64,000 bases of DNA from Parvibaculum sp. (lineage in GTDB: Bacteria > Pseudomonadota > Alphaproteobacteria > Parvibaculales > Parvibaculaceae). The stretch lies in assembly GCF_030651915.1 (NCBI RefSeq), contig NZ_JAUSBV010000011.1:2501-66500 (forward strand), read 5' to 3'. Positions 21,534-31,649 of this stretch are shown here, one piece after another (position 1 is the first letter of the stretch; each line of letters opens with the position of its first letter). The notes beneath the pieces are model-generated. The model did no database searches. It saw nothing but the letters and a program-made list of their open reading frames with translations, and was not told the origin of the DNA. A program made the position numbers and the translations under genes.

Positions 21534-21719
21534 CTAGCTGCCGGTGAACATCGCAACGACCGGACCGAACAGGAAATCGCGGATCGAATCGCCTACCAGC
21601 GTCACAGCAGCGACAACGACCATCGAGAGGCCGCCCGCGATGAGGCCGTACTCGATGGCGGTCGCACCGCTGTCGTCTGCTGCAAACGATCTTGCCATGT
21701 TCATCAGCTTGCCGATCAT
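21534..21719 (-). CDS. Flp family type IVb pilin
   Basis: 61-residue Flp/Fap pilin: a short leader (MIGKLMNMARSFAADDSG) then the hydrophobic ATAIEYGLIAGGLSMVVVAAV, with the invariant Glu-Tyr pair after the predicted prepilin cleavage region. Flp pilins are assembled by Tad machinery into bundled fibres for surface attachment. No tad genes lie in this window, so the machinery must be elsewhere or the gene is an orphan. AAGGA lies upstream of the ATG at 21719; the ORF track extends it to 122 codons through non-pilin sequence. Confidence 0.88.
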   Translation of the reverse strand: MIGKLMNMARSFAADDSGATAIEYGLIAGGLSMVVVAAVTLVGDSIRDFLFGPVVAMFTGS

Positions 21720-21766
21720 CGCCTTCGTCCTTCTCACCGTTCGCGAGGGGCGCGCTGGCGCATCCC

Positions 21767-22201
21767 TCACAGCAAATCGCGCAACACCGCCACCAGCGGT
21801 TCGTCCGCGGGTGGCATCGGATAGGCTCGCAAGCCGACGGGCCTGACCCATTCGAGCGCCTGGCCCTCGATGGGCTGGACCTGTCCCTCCCAGCGCCGGC
21901 ACACATAAAGCGGCATCAGGAGGTGGAAGTCCTCATAGGCATGGCTCGCAAAACTCAGTGGCGCGAGACACGCCTTCGCAACGTCGATGCCAAGTTCCTC
22001 GTGAAGTTCCCGGATCAGCGTATCCTCGGGCGTCTCGCCCGGCTCCACCTTGCCACCCGGAAATTCCCAAAGTCCCGCGAGCGGTTTGCCCTCGGGACGG
22101 CGGGCAATCAGCACCCGCCCGTCGGCATCGACAAGCGCGCAGGCCGCGACGAGCACAAGCCGCTTGAGCTCGCTCGTCCTGCTTTCGCGCTCTTCCACCA
22201 T
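21767..22201 (-). CDS. mutT: Nudix hydrolase, 8-oxo-dGTP diphosphatase MutT
   Basis: 144-residue Nudix enzyme that hydrolyses 8-oxo-dGTP to the monophosphate, preventing A:T to C:G mutations. The complete Nudix box is present (GGKVEPGETPEDTLIRELHE then EELGI), and LIARRPEGKPLAGLWEFPG is the typical MutT lead-in. In alphaproteobacteria mutT follows argJ and a parvulin gene, exactly as here (parvulin, argJ, mutT on the minus strand). Confidence 0.93.
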   Translation of the reverse strand: MVEERESRTSELKRLVLVAACALVDADGRVLIARRPEGKPLAGLWEFPGGKVEPGETPEDTLIRELHEELGIDVAKACLAPLSFASHAYEDFHLLMPLYVCRRWEGQVQPIEGQALEWVRPVGLRAYPMPPADEPLVAVLRDLL

Positions 22202-22295
22202 GCTGGGCCTGTTGGGTTAATGTTTCGTAGTCCGACGCGTGCCGGAACAACCGATCGCTCGAATTTTAGTTAAAATCGCGTAAGGCGCCCGGCGC

Positions 22296-23735
22296 TCAGC
22301 TTCGGTAGTCGGCGTTGATGCGGATGTAGTCATAGGTGAGATCGCAGGTCCACACGACGGCCGACGACTTGCCGACGCCGACATCGACCTCGATATCGAT
22401 CTCCTGGCCCTTCATGTGTTTCGCCACCGGTGTTTCGTCATAGCCGCGCACCGCCATGCCATTCTTCGCCACATCGACGCCGCCAATGCGGATCGCGAGC
22501 CGATCGCGATCGGCCGCTTCGCCGGACTTCCCGACCGCCATGACGATGCGGCCCCAGTTCGCGTCCTCGCCGGCAATCGCCGTCTTGACCAGCGGCGAAT
22601 TGGCGATCGTCATGGCGATGCGCCGCGCCGCCTGATGGCTCTGCGCGCCCGACACGGCCACGCGCACAAATTTGGTCGCGCCTTCGCCATCCTTCACCAC
22701 CTGATGCGCAAGATCGAGCATCAGCGCGTCGAACGCCTGGCGAAATTCGCGCAATCGCGGATCGCTGGCCCGCGTCACCGGCGCCTCATCCACCATTGCC
22801 GCCCCGGTTGCGAACACCATCACTGTGTCGCTGGTCGACGTGTCGCTGTCGACCGTGATGGCATTGAAGCTGTCCCGCGCACCAAGCATCAGCAGCGTTT
22901 GCAGGATTTTCGACGGGATGGCCGCATCGGTAAAAATGAAAACCAGCATGGTCGCGAGATCCGGCGCGATCATGCCCGATCCCTTGGCAATGCCATTGAT
23001 CCTCACCTCCGCGCCGCCGATCCGCACGCGCCGCGTCGCAAGTTTGGGGTAGGTATCGGTGGTCATGATCGCGCGCGCCGCCTCGTCCCACCTGTCAGGC
23101 GCGGCGGTGGCAAGGGCCGTCGTGATGCCGGCGACGACAGGAACCGGGTCCATCGGCTGACCGATGACACCGGTCGACGCGACAAAAACATCGCGTTGAC
23201 GGCAATTTCCGGCCGCAGCCGCAGCCGACGCGGTCGCCTTGACCGTGGCGACGCCAGCCTTGCCAGTGAAGGCGTTGGAGTTGCCCGAATTGACGACCAG
23301 CATGCGTCCCTCACCGCCATCGGTGAGATTGGCACGGCACCAGTCGACGGGCGCAGACGCGGTCTTCGAGGTGGTGAAAATACCGGCGGCCTGCGTACCT
23401 TCGATCATCTTCGCAACCAGAAGATCGGTGCGGCCCTTGTACTTGATGCCGGCCGCGGCAACACCCAGCGTGACGCCGCCAACGGCCGGCAATTCGGGAA
23501 AGCTTTTTGGCGCCAGCGGCGAGACTTTCGGTGCTGCTTTGGTCTTGGCTTTGGCCTTGGGCTTGAGACGCGCCGGCTTCTTCGGCCGCGCCAGTTTACG
23601 TTGGGCACGCGGCTGCCTGGCCTTGCTGCGCGGGCCTGCCTTGGTCTTGGCCTTGCTCTTTGCCTTACCGCTCACCTTGCGCTTCGGTTTTGCCGATGCC
23701 CGAACGCTCGCGCGCGCACTCTTTTTGACCGCCAT
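22296..23735 (-). CDS. argJ: Bifunctional ornithine acetyltransferase/N-acetylglutamate synthase with lysine-rich N-terminal extension
   Basis: ArgJ recycles the acetyl group from N-acetylornithine to glutamate in arginine synthesis. The catalytic part starts at about residue 72 (VSPLAPKSFPELPAVGGV) and contains GKGSGMIAPDLATML-type sequence; the Thr of ATMLVF is the autocleavage site and nucleophile that splits the precursor into alpha and beta chains. Residues 1-71 are an odd Lys/Ala/Arg-rich tract (KAKSKAKTKAGPRSKARQ) resembling histone H1 tails. There is no other ATG in frame before the catalytic part, and the ATG at 23735 has a GGCAGG upstream, so the extension appears real. Total 479 residues against roughly 400-410 usually. 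Confidence 0.95.
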   Translation of the reverse strand: MAVKKSARASVRASAKPKRKVSGKAKSKAKTKAGPRSKARQPRAQRKLARPKKPARLKPKAKAKTKAAPKVSPLAPKSFPELPAVGGVTLGVAAAGIKYKGRTDLLVAKMIEGTQAAGIFTTSKTASAPVDWCRANLTDGGEGRMLVVNSGNSNAFTGKAGVATVKATASAAAAAGNCRQRDVFVASTGVIGQPMDPVPVVAGITTALATAAPDRWDEAARAIMTTDTYPKLATRRVRIGGAEVRINGIAKGSGMIAPDLATMLVFIFTDAAIPSKILQTLLMLGARDSFNAITVDSDTSTSDTVMVFATGAAMVDEAPVTRASDPRLREFRQAFDALMLDLAHQVVKDGEGATKFVRVAVSGAQSHQAARRIAMTIANSPLVKTAIAGEDANWGRIVMAVGKSGEAADRDRLAIRIGGVDVAKNGMAVRGYDETPVAKHMKGQEIDIEVDVGVGKSSAVVWTCDLTYDYIRINADYRS

Positions 23736-23771
23736 AGCCGCCTGCCCCGAAACTGAGATCCGAACCCGCTC

Positions 23772-24656
23772 TTACTGTGCCTGCGGCACGATCTGCGGCC
23801 GCCCGGCGGGCGGCGCCGATTCGGCGCCAACAACGTCTATCTTCGCATCGGCGCGCAATTTCGCCATGAGCTTTTGTCCTTCCTCGCGCACGATCGTGCG
23901 GACAATTTCCTCATGCGCCTCCTCAAGGCTCGGCTTCGGCACGTCGCGCGTGTCGGCCAGCTGGATCACATGCCAGCCGAAGTCGGTCTGGACAGGCGGC
24001 GAAACCTCGCCCGGCTGCAACGCGAACACGGCATCGCCGAAAGCCGGCACCATTTCGTCGCGGCGAAACCAGCCGAGATCGCTGTCTTCAGGCGTTCCGG
24101 CCTTGCCGCCATATTGCGTGACGGCATCGTCAAAACTCAGACCGCCCGCGATCTCAGCGGCGATTTTTTCGGCTTCGGCCTTTGTCTGCACCAGAATATG
24201 CCGGGCATTCGCTTCCTTTTCGGCCGGCGCCTTGACGATGTTGGCCTCGTACCAAGCCGCGATCGTGGCATCGGTGACCTTGTCCTGCATCAGTTGCGAC
24301 CAGTAGAAGTCACGCAATGCCTTCTCGGCCAAATAGACCTGGCGGCGCCGGACTTCGGGGTGATCCTCGACCTGGGCGGCCCGGGCAGCCTCAGCCACAA
24401 CGCGCCGGTCGATCAGCATGCCAAGCAGATACTGGAACCGCATCTCGGGTTCGAGCCGCGCCAGCGCCGCGCCCATTTCCTCATCCGCCATTGCGACATC
24501 CGAATAGCGGATCGGCGTGCCTTGGACCGTCACGATGATTGCATCCTGCGCGTCTTCCTGGGCACGCGCCGGCGTCGCAAGACCCCCGGCGGCGAAGGGG
24601 GCGGCAAGAAGCGGGACGGCAAGCGCAAAAGCGGCCAAACGGCGCGAAAACAGCAT
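23772..24656 (-). CDS. Exported parvulin-type peptidyl-prolyl isomerase
   Basis: 294-residue PpiC/SurA-like foldase. A signal peptide (FSRRLAAFALAVPLLAAPFAAGG, cut near ARAQ-ED) directs it to the periplasm. A helical SurA_N-like region precedes the parvulin domain at about 160-255 (NARHILVQTKAEAEKIAAE, LGWFRRDEMVPAFGDAVF, FGWHVIQL). It probably helps fold envelope proteins. The start is the ATG at 24656. It is divergent from secA across about 300 bases and upstream of argJ by 36 bases; placement beside secA fits an envelope-export theme. Confidence 0.9.
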   Translation of the reverse strand: MLFSRRLAAFALAVPLLAAPFAAGGLATPARAQEDAQDAIIVTVQGTPIRYSDVAMADEEMGAALARLEPEMRFQYLLGMLIDRRVVAEAARAAQVEDHPEVRRRQVYLAEKALRDFYWSQLMQDKVTDATIAAWYEANIVKAPAEKEANARHILVQTKAEAEKIAAEIAGGLSFDDAVTQYGGKAGTPEDSDLGWFRRDEMVPAFGDAVFALQPGEVSPPVQTDFGWHVIQLADTRDVPKPSLEEAHEEIVRTIVREEGQKLMAKLRADAKIDVVGAESAPPAGRPQIVPQAQ

Positions 24657-24952
24657 CAGAGAACCTTCCTGTGACGTGATCTGGACTTTCCCGGTCATTT
24701 GTCCGGCCGCGACGGCGGTGCCGACGAGGCAACCGTCGGTCGAATACCATAAGCCGGGCCTTCGAGGCGGAATTTTGGTGCGCCATAATGGGCCCGCCTC
24801 CCAACCCGCACAAGGACCGCTCCATTACAGTAAATTAAAGAAAATCCGCCGCTTTCCGCCCTCAACCGGGTGGCGGGCGGGACCCCGGTTTCATTGACAA
24901 GGCATCGGCTGCCCCTTACATCGAGAGCGCACCGCAAGAGGATTTTGACCTG

Positions 24953-27679
24953 ATGGCAAGCTTTGGCGCGTTCGCCAAGCGTCTTTTCGGCTCGTCCAGC
25001 GACCGAAGGATCAAGGCTTACAAGACCCGGGTCGAGGCGATCAACGCACTCGAACCGGAACTGGCCCAACTGGACGACGCAACCCTGCGTGGCAAGACGG
25101 CCGAATTCCGCGCCCGTCTCGAAGCCGGCGAGGCGTTGGACAACCTCTTGCCCGAAGCCTTCGCCACAGTACGCGAGGCAGCAAAGCGCACCCTCGGCGA
25201 GCGCCACTACGACGTGCAGCTGATCGGCGGCATGGTGCTGCACGAAGGCAATATTTCGGAAATGAAGACCGGCGAAGGCAAGACACTTGTCTCGACGCTG
25301 GCGGCCTATCTGAACGCGCTGCCGGCTAAAGGCGTCCACCTTGTCACCGTCAACGACTACCTGGCCAAACGCGACTCCGAATGGATGGGCAAGGTTTACC
25401 GCTTCCTGGGCCTCGACGTCGGCGTCATCCTGCACGGTCTCGACGACAACCAGCGCCGCGAAGCCTATGCCGCCGACATCACCTACGGCACCAACAACGA
25501 ATATGGCTTCGACTATCTCCGCGACAACATGAAGTACCAGCTCGCGTCGATGGTTCAGCGCGGACATCATTTTGCGATCGTCGACGAAGTGGACTCGATC
25601 CTGATCGACGAAGCGCGCACGCCGCTGATCATTTCAGGACCGCTCGACGACAAGTCAGATCTCTATCTTTCCGTCGACGAGATCATTCCGGAAATCGCCG
25701 AAGCCGACTACGAGATGGACGAGAAGGCGCGCACCGTCAATCTCACAGACGACGGCAACGAGCATGTCGAGGAGCTGCTGCGCGCCCGCAACATCTTGAC
25801 CGACGGCAATCTCTACGACATCGAAAACATCACCATCGTCCACCACATCAACAATGCCCTGCGCGCGCACAAACTGTTCCAGAAGGACAAGGACTACATC
25901 GTCAAGGCCGGCAAGGTTGTCATCATCGACGAGTTCACCGGCCGCATGATGGAGGGCAGGCGTTATTCCGACGGTCTGCATCAGGCGCTTGAAGCAAAAG
26001 AGCGCGTGCAGATCCAACCCGAAAACCAGACACTGGCCTCGATCACCTTCCAGAACTACTTCCGGATGTACAAGAAGCTGGCCGGCATGACGGGTACGGC
26101 GCTGACGGAAGCCTCGGAATTCGGCGATATCTACAACCTTGATGTGCTCGAGATCCCAACCAACAGGAATCTCGCCCGCGTCGACGAAGATGACGAGGTT
26201 TATCGCAGCGCGCGCGAGAAATACGACGCGATCATTCTGCAGATCGAGGATTGCGCTGCACGTGACCAACCGGTGCTTGTCGGCACGACGTCGATCGAGA
26301 AGTCGGAACAACTCGCCGAGCTTCTGAAAAAGAAAAAGGTCAAGCACAACGTTCTCAACGCACGCTATCACGAACAGGAAGCGCACATCATCGCGCAAGC
26401 CGGCGTTCCCGGTGCCGTCACCATCGCCACCAACATGGCCGGCCGCGGCACGGACATCCAGCTCGGCGGCAATCTCGACATGCGCATCGCCGACGAAACG
26501 GCGGGCATTGAGGACGAAGCTGCACGCGACCGCAAGATCGACGAAGTGAGAGCCGATGTCACGGCCAAGAAGAACCGCGCGCTCGAGGCCGGCGGTCTAT
26601 ACGTCATTGGCACCGAGCGCCATGAGAGCCGCCGCATCGACAACCAGCTGCGCGGCCGCTCCGGTCGTCAGGGCGATCCCGGCCGTTCGAAATTCTATCT
26701 CTCGCTCGAAGACGACCTGATGCGCATTTTTGGCACCGATCGTATGGACGGAATGCTGCAGAAGCTGGGGCTCCAGGAGGGCGAAGCGATCGTCCATCCA
26801 TGGATCAACAAAGCGCTGGAAAAGGCACAGCAGAAGGTCGAAGCGCGCAATTTCGATATCCGCAAGAACCTGCTGAAGTTCGACAACGTCATGAACGATC
26901 AGCGCCGTGCGATTTTCGAGCAGCGCATCGAGCTGATGAAAGCCGAGGATGTTTCCGAGACCGTGGGCGACATGCGCCGTCAGGTCATCGACGACATGGT
27001 CACGCTGCATGTGCCGGAAAAGGCCTATGCCGAGCAATGGAACATGGCGGAACTCAAGGTTGAAGTCGAAAAGACGCTCGGCCTCGACCTGCCGGTCGAA
27101 GCATGGGCCGAAGAAGAAGGCATTGCAGAGGAAGAGATCCGCGAACGCCTCTATGCGGCGACCGACCGTCACATGGCGGCAAAGTCCGCGCAGATCGGGC
27201 CCGACCTGATGCGCCAGGTCGAGAAGGCCGTGCTGCTTCAGACGCTCGACATGCATTGGCGCGAGCACTTGATGATGCTCGATCATCTGCGTCAGGCGGT
27301 GGGCTTGCGCGGCTACGGCCAGCGCGACCCGCTGAACGAATACAAGTCGGAAGCCTTTGAACTTTTCGAAAGCCTGCTGCGTCGCCTGCGCGAGGATGTA
27401 ACGCGGCAGCTCGCCGTCGCACAATTCGTGACCGAAGCGCAAGCACCGCGCATCGAGGATGCGCCGCTACCCGAGATGCATGCGCATCATGCAGATCCAA
27501 CGACCGGCGAAGACGAGTTGGGTGGCGGCGACACCGCAACCCTGCAGCGACCCGTCCGCAACGATCCGGGTGTCGCGCTCAACCCCAACGACCCGGCGAC
27601 ATGGGGCAAGACGTCGCGCAACGCGCCCTGTCCCTGCGGCTCGGGCAAGAAGTACAAGCACTGCCACGGCGCCATCTGA
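24953..27679 (+). CDS. secA: Preprotein translocase ATPase SecA
   Basis: Motor ATPase that pushes unfolded preproteins through SecYEG. The 908-residue protein has the N-terminal [13 protein letters not shown] motif, Walker A ([15 protein letters not shown]), DEAD-like DEVDSI, NBD2 with [14 protein letters not shown] and the [10 protein letters not shown] motif, and the C-terminal zinc-binding, SecB-interacting [13 protein letters not shown] tail. It is complete and of normal length. A strong terminator follows 25 bases after the stop. Confidence 0.98.
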   Translation: MASFGAFAKRLFGSSSDRRIKAYKTRVEAINALEPELAQLDDATLRGKTAEFRARLEAGEALDNLLPEAFATVREAAKRTLGERHYDVQLIGGMVLHEGNISEMKTGEGKTLVSTLAAYLNALPAKGVHLVTVNDYLAKRDSEWMGKVYRFLGLDVGVILHGLDDNQRREAYAADITYGTNNEYGFDYLRDNMKYQLASMVQRGHHFAIVDEVDSILIDEARTPLIISGPLDDKSDLYLSVDEIIPEIAEADYEMDEKARTVNLTDDGNEHVEELLRARNILTDGNLYDIENITIVHHINNALRAHKLFQKDKDYIVKAGKVVIIDEFTGRMMEGRRYSDGLHQALEAKERVQIQPENQTLASITFQNYFRMYKKLAGMTGTALTEASEFGDIYNLDVLEIPTNRNLARVDEDDEVYRSAREKYDAIILQIEDCAARDQPVLVGTTSIEKSEQLAELLKKKKVKHNVLNARYHEQEAHIIAQAGVPGAVTIATNMAGRGTDIQLGGNLDMRIADETAGIEDEAARDRKIDEVRADVTAKKNRALEAGGLYVIGTERHESRRIDNQLRGRSGRQGDPGRSKFYLSLEDDLMRIFGTDRMDGMLQKLGLQEGEAIVHPWINKALEKAQQKVEARNFDIRKNLLKFDNVMNDQRRAIFEQRIELMKAEDVSETVGDMRRQVIDDMVTLHVPEKAYAEQWNMAELKVEVEKTLGLDLPVEAWAEEEGIAEEEIRERLYAATDRHMAAKSAQIGPDLMRQVEKAVLLQTLDMHWREHLMMLDHLRQAVGLRGYGQRDPLNEYKSEAFELFESLLRRLREDVTRQLAVAQFVTEAQAPRIEDAPLPEMHAHHADPTTGEDELGGGDTATLQRPVRNDPGVALNPNDPATWGKTSRNAPCPCGSGKKYKHCHGAI

Positions 27680-27704
27680 CCCGAGATCGGCGACCCGCGA
27701 ATTG

Positions 27705-27739
27705 AAAGAGCCGCCCCCGAAGGGGCGGCTCTTTGTTTT
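27705..27739 (+). terminator. Rho-independent terminator of secA
   Basis: A 13-base perfect stem (AAAGAGCCGCCCC / GGGGCGGCTCTTT) with a CGAA tetraloop is followed by GTTTTG. It lies between convergent secA and the MFS gene; the minus strand also ends in TTT after the stem, so it may serve both. Confidence 0.9.
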
Positions 27740-27754
27740 GAAAGACTGGACGTC

Positions 27755-29116
27755 CTAAGCGCGGATGCCCGCCTTGCTCGAGGCTTTCAGGGCATGCCCG
27801 GCAAGGAAGTAATGCGCGGCGGCCCAGAGGTTGAGCATCGCCGTACCGAACAATGCCCAGCGCAAAGACTCATTGCCGAAGTCGAAATTGACCCGCAACA
27901 CGTCCGACACGATGCCGACGAATTGCGGACCGAAGCCAAGACCGATGATGTTGATGATGAAAAGCATCACGGCCGAGGCAAGGGCGCGCTTGGCCGGCGG
28001 CGTCAGCGTCTGGATCATCGCAAAGCTCGGCCCCAGATAGAACGCGCCCAGAAAGGCGATGGGCACATAGACCACCCAGAGGATCGAAACCGGATAGCCG
28101 AAGGCATAAAAGGCCGGCCAGTTATCCATGAGGTAGAAGACGATGATGAAGGGCACGACGGCGACCTTGGCCCAGGCAACGACCCAGCTGTTCCAGCGCA
28201 CGTCCTTCTTGGCGAGGCGGTCTGTCAGCCGGCCGCCGACATAGGCGCCGAGACCGCCGACAATGCCGACCAGCGGCGCAAGAAACGACGACACCTCGCC
28301 GATCGACATGCCGTGGGTGCGGATCAGGAAGGCGGGGCCCCAGATAACGCCGCCATAGCCGACGAACGAAGTGAGCGTGACGCCGGCCACCACATGCCGC
28401 GTCGGCGCGGTGTGCCAGAGATGGGAGAAGCCATCCTTGACGACCGCAACAGCCGCCTTGAAATCGGCGATCTCGACCTGAGCCGGCGCCATGCCGTCGG
28501 CCTGTCCCCTCGGCGGCTCGACCAGTGTGTAGCGCACGATCAGCGCCAGCAGAATGCCCGGCAGGCCGACAACGAAAAAGGCCGCGCGCCAGCCATACCA
28601 CTCGGCGACCCAGCCACCGACCAGAAAGCCAATCATCACGCCGAAATAGACGCCCAGCGAATAGACCGCCATGGCGCTGGCGCGCTCTTCGGGCGGATAC
28701 ATGTCGGCGATCATCGAGTGAGAGGGCGGCGTCGATCCCGCTTCGCCGATGCCGACGCCGATACGCGCCGCGGCCATCTGCCAGAAGTTCTGCGCAAATC
28801 CGCAAAGCGCGGTCATGCCGCTCCAGATCGCAATGGCATAGGCAATGATGTTGCGCCGATTGCCGCGATCGGCCCAGAGAGCGATCGGGATGCCAAGCGT
28901 CGCATAGAAGACGGCGAAGGCGATCCCCGAGAGAAAACCGATCTGCGTGTCGGACAGAAGCAGATCGCGTTTGATCGGCTCCACGAGAATGCCGACAATG
29001 TTGCGGTCGACATGGCTCGACGTATAGCCGAGCACCAGAACAAACAGCGCATAGCGCCTGTAGGCGGGCGAAAAGGCGGCGGGCGCCGCCCCCTTCGCCG
29101 TTGCAGCTTCGGCCAT
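27755..29116 (-). CDS. Spinster-type MFS transporter
   Basis: 453-residue major facilitator with 12 predicted helices. Its closest recognisable group is the bacterial spinster family: helix 1 YRRYALFVLVLGYTSSHVDRNIV, the motif A loop GIPIALWADRGNRRNII and the GIGEAGSTPPSHSMIADMYP motif of helix 4-5. Family members move lipids, sugars or hydrophobic acids; substrate cannot be told here. It is divergent from two epoxide hydrolase genes across 135 bases, suggesting uptake or efflux of an epoxide, a diol, or a precursor. Confidence 0.88.
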   Translation of the reverse strand: MAEAATAKGAAPAAFSPAYRRYALFVLVLGYTSSHVDRNIVGILVEPIKRDLLLSDTQIGFLSGIAFAVFYATLGIPIALWADRGNRRNIIAYAIAIWSGMTALCGFAQNFWQMAAARIGVGIGEAGSTPPSHSMIADMYPPEERASAMAVYSLGVYFGVMIGFLVGGWVAEWYGWRAAFFVVGLPGILLALIVRYTLVEPPRGQADGMAPAQVEIADFKAAVAVVKDGFSHLWHTAPTRHVVAGVTLTSFVGYGGVIWGPAFLIRTHGMSIGEVSSFLAPLVGIVGGLGAYVGGRLTDRLAKKDVRWNSWVVAWAKVAVVPFIIVFYLMDNWPAFYAFGYPVSILWVVYVPIAFLGAFYLGPSFAMIQTLTPPAKRALASAVMLFIINIIGLGFGPQFVGIVSDVLRVNFDFGNESLRWALFGTAMLNLWAAAHYFLAGHALKASSKAGIRA

Positions 29117-29251
29117 CCTCCGGGTCCCCCTTCGTGTTTTTGTGACATCACACTACGTTTGTCCGTCGCGTCCGGCAATCGCTTGCGGCCGCGCGCGCCC
29201 CTGCCATAATCGCCTCAAATCAGAAACGAGACGCCGAGGAGGCCGAGCCCG

Positions 29252-30433
29252 ATGCCATCGCCCACACCCTTCACCATCAATGTTCCTCAGGAAAAGATTG
29301 AGGCGATCCTGAAAAAGGTCCGCGCCTATGAGTGGCACGAAATGCCCGAAATCGCTCCCGGCGCCGACCGCTGGGCCTACGGCACCGACATCGATTATAT
29401 GAAGGAGCTGTGTGGCTACTGGGTCGACAAGTTCGACTGGCGCGCGGCCGAGAAAAATCTCAACCGCTTTCCGCAGTTCCGTGCCGACGTCGACGGCCAC
29501 AATATCCATTTCATCCATGTGAAAGGGTCGGGCGCCAATCCCGAAACCGTGTTGCTAACCCATGGTTGGCCGGGCTCGGTGTTCGAATTCCTCGATGTGA
29601 TCGAACGGCTGGCCCATCCCGAGACATGCGGCGGCAAGGCGGATGACGGTGTCAATCTGGTCATTCCGTCGCTTCCCGGCTACGCCTTCGGCGGCAAACT
29701 GAAAACGCCCATCGGTCCGCGCGGCACCGCCGCGCTCTGGGACAAACTGATGCGGGACGTGCTGGGCTACCAGAGCTATATCGCACAGGGCGGTGACTGG
29801 GGCGCCGTCGTTTCGGGCTGGCTCGCCTATGATCACGGCGTGCCGAAGGGCGGCTGCAAGGCCGTACATCTCAACATGTTCGGCCTGCGGCCCGCAGTCC
29901 TTCCCGAGACCGACGAGGAAAAGCAGTGGGCGCAAGGCGCGGCCATGGTTTTCGAGCTCGAGAGCGCCTATCTGCGCCTGCAGATGACAAAGCCCCAGAC
30001 ACTCTCCTACGGCATGATGGACAGTCCGGTGGGCACCGCTGCATGGATTGTCGAAAAATTTCATGGCTGGTCCGACCGGCGCGGCAAGGACGGAAGCGAG
30101 CACATCGAGAACGCATTCTCGAAAGACCAGATCCTTACCAACCTGATGATCTATCTGGTCACGGGGACCTTCAACACCGCGACCTGGTTCTATCGCGGCC
30201 TGTTCGAGGAGGGTGGAAACACCATGGCGCCGGGAACGAAAGTCGAAGTGCCCACCGGCATCGCCAACTTCCCGAAGGAATTTCTCCGGTTCCCGCCACG
30301 CAGCATGATCGAGAAGGGCTACAATGTCGTCCACTGGACCGACTTCGAGCATGGTGGCCATTTCGCGGCGCTCGAGACCGGCCCGGTCTTTGCCGACGAC
30401 GTTCGCGCCTTCGTGCAGCTGGTCAAAGGCTGA
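29252..30433 (+). CDS. Epoxide hydrolase (EHN-domain alpha/beta hydrolase), copy 1
   Basis: 393-residue epoxide hydrolase with the N-terminal EHN domain (DKFDWRAAEKNLNRFPQF) followed by an alpha/beta hydrolase fold. The oxyanion HGWPGS, the nucleophile Asp in QGGDWGAVVSGW and the catalytic His in EHGGHFAALE are in place. It would open an epoxide to a diol by the microsomal-type (EHN) mechanism. GAGGAGG lies upstream of the ATG. It is followed after seven bases by a paralog that shares the same motif order, so the two form one operon. Confidence 0.9.
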   Translation: MPSPTPFTINVPQEKIEAILKKVRAYEWHEMPEIAPGADRWAYGTDIDYMKELCGYWVDKFDWRAAEKNLNRFPQFRADVDGHNIHFIHVKGSGANPETVLLTHGWPGSVFEFLDVIERLAHPETCGGKADDGVNLVIPSLPGYAFGGKLKTPIGPRGTAALWDKLMRDVLGYQSYIAQGGDWGAVVSGWLAYDHGVPKGGCKAVHLNMFGLRPAVLPETDEEKQWAQGAAMVFELESAYLRLQMTKPQTLSYGMMDSPVGTAAWIVEKFHGWSDRRGKDGSEHIENAFSKDQILTNLMIYLVTGTFNTATWFYRGLFEEGGNTMAPGTKVEVPTGIANFPKEFLRFPPRSMIEKGYNVVHWTDFEHGGHFAALETGPVFADDVRAFVQLVKG

Positions 30434-30440
30434 GGACGCC

Positions 30441-31649
30441 ATGACCCATCGCATCGTACCGGCGGACCCTTTCACGATCCGTATCCCCGAAGCGGAAATC
30501 GCGGATTTGAAACGGCGCCTGCGCGCCACCCGCTTTCCAAACGAACCGCTCGGCAACGAAAGTTGGGAGTACGGAACGAACCTCGACTACATGGAACGCC
30601 TGGTCGAATACTGGCGCGACGATTTCGACTGGCGGAAGGCGGAGGAAAATCTCAACCGCTTTCCGCAGTTTCTTGCGACGCTCACCGACGCCGACGATGA
30701 GGACCACACGATCCATTTCCTCTATGAGCGCGGCTCGGGCGATAACGCGATTCCGCTGATCCTGACGCATGGCTGGCCCTCGACCTTTCGCGAATTTCTC
30801 GACGTGGTCGATCCGCTGGCGCACCCGGAAAAATACGGTCGCAAAGGTCCCGCCTTCGACGTCGTCGTGCCGTCGCTGATCGGTTATGGCTTCTCCTCGC
30901 TGCCGCGCAGGCCGGTCGGTCCCGCCGCTATTGCCGATCTCTGGCACCGGCTGATGACCGAGGTGCTGGGTTACGACCGTTATGCGGCGCAGGCCGGCGA
31001 CTGGGGCAGCTTCGTCACCTCGCGTCTGGCACTTCAGCACGCCGATGCGCTTCTCGGCATCCATCTGACCATGCTGCCGCTCCGGCCGGCGTTGAAACAT
31101 CAAAGCCAACCGCCCGTCAGCGAAGACGAAGGCCGCTGGATCGCCGACATGCAGAAATGGTGGCGACGCGAGGAAGGCTATCGTTCGATCCAGTCAACAA
31201 AGCCGATGGCGCTCGCTTTCGCCCTGACCGACAGCCCGGCCGGCCTGGCCGGCTGGCTCGCCGACAAATATTATCGCCTCGGCGACACCGACAAACGCAC
31301 GCCAATGGACGGCATGGTGGCGCGTTTCCCCTTCGACGACATCCTGACCCAGTTCTCGATCTACTGGTTCACCGGCACCATCAATTCGGCCAACACGCTC
31401 TATAAGGCGGGGCCCGCCGAGGGCTCGGCAATGCTGAGGCCGGGTGAAAAGGTGACGGTGCCAACCGCCTATTCCGAATATCCGATCGACGTGCTGCCCG
31501 ACACACCACGCTCATGGGCCGAACGTGGCTACAATATCGTCCGCTGGCGGATCATGAAAAAGGGCGGTCACTTCGCGGCGATGGAGGAACCGGAACTGTT
31601 TGCCGACGATGTCCGCGCGGCCTTTGCCGAGATGGGTGTCGAACGCTGA
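30441..31649 (+). CDS. Epoxide hydrolase (EHN-domain alpha/beta hydrolase), copy 2
   Basis: 402-residue paralog of the preceding gene with the same plan: EHN domain (DDFDWRKAEENLNRFPQF), HGWPST in place of HGWPGS, nucleophile region QAGDWGSFVTSR and catalytic His in KKGGHFAAMEEPE. The near-identical EHN core motif but divergent middle suggests an old tandem duplication with different substrate range. The start is the ATG at 30441 with TGAGGACG before it; the ORF track begins 39 codons inside copy 1. Confidence 0.9.
   Translation: MTHRIVPADPFTIRIPEAEIADLKRRLRATRFPNEPLGNESWEYGTNLDYMERLVEYWRDDFDWRKAEENLNRFPQFLATLTDADDEDHTIHFLYERGSGDNAIPLILTHGWPSTFREFLDVVDPLAHPEKYGRKGPAFDVVVPSLIGYGFSSLPRRPVGPAAIADLWHRLMTEVLGYDRYAAQAGDWGSFVTSRLALQHADALLGIHLTMLPLRPALKHQSQPPVSEDEGRWIADMQKWWRREEGYRSIQSTKPMALAFALTDSPAGLAGWLADKYYRLGDTDKRTPMDGMVARFPFDDILTQFSIYWFTGTINSANTLYKAGPAEGSAMLRPGEKVTVPTAYSEYPIDVLPDTPRSWAERGYNIVRWRIMKKGGHFAAMEEPELFADDVRAAFAEMGVER

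Noticed and set aside
29555-30556. 333-codon minus-strand ORF opposite the first epoxide hydrolase
   Set aside because: No ribosome site or domain, and it lies wholly within a well-supported gene.
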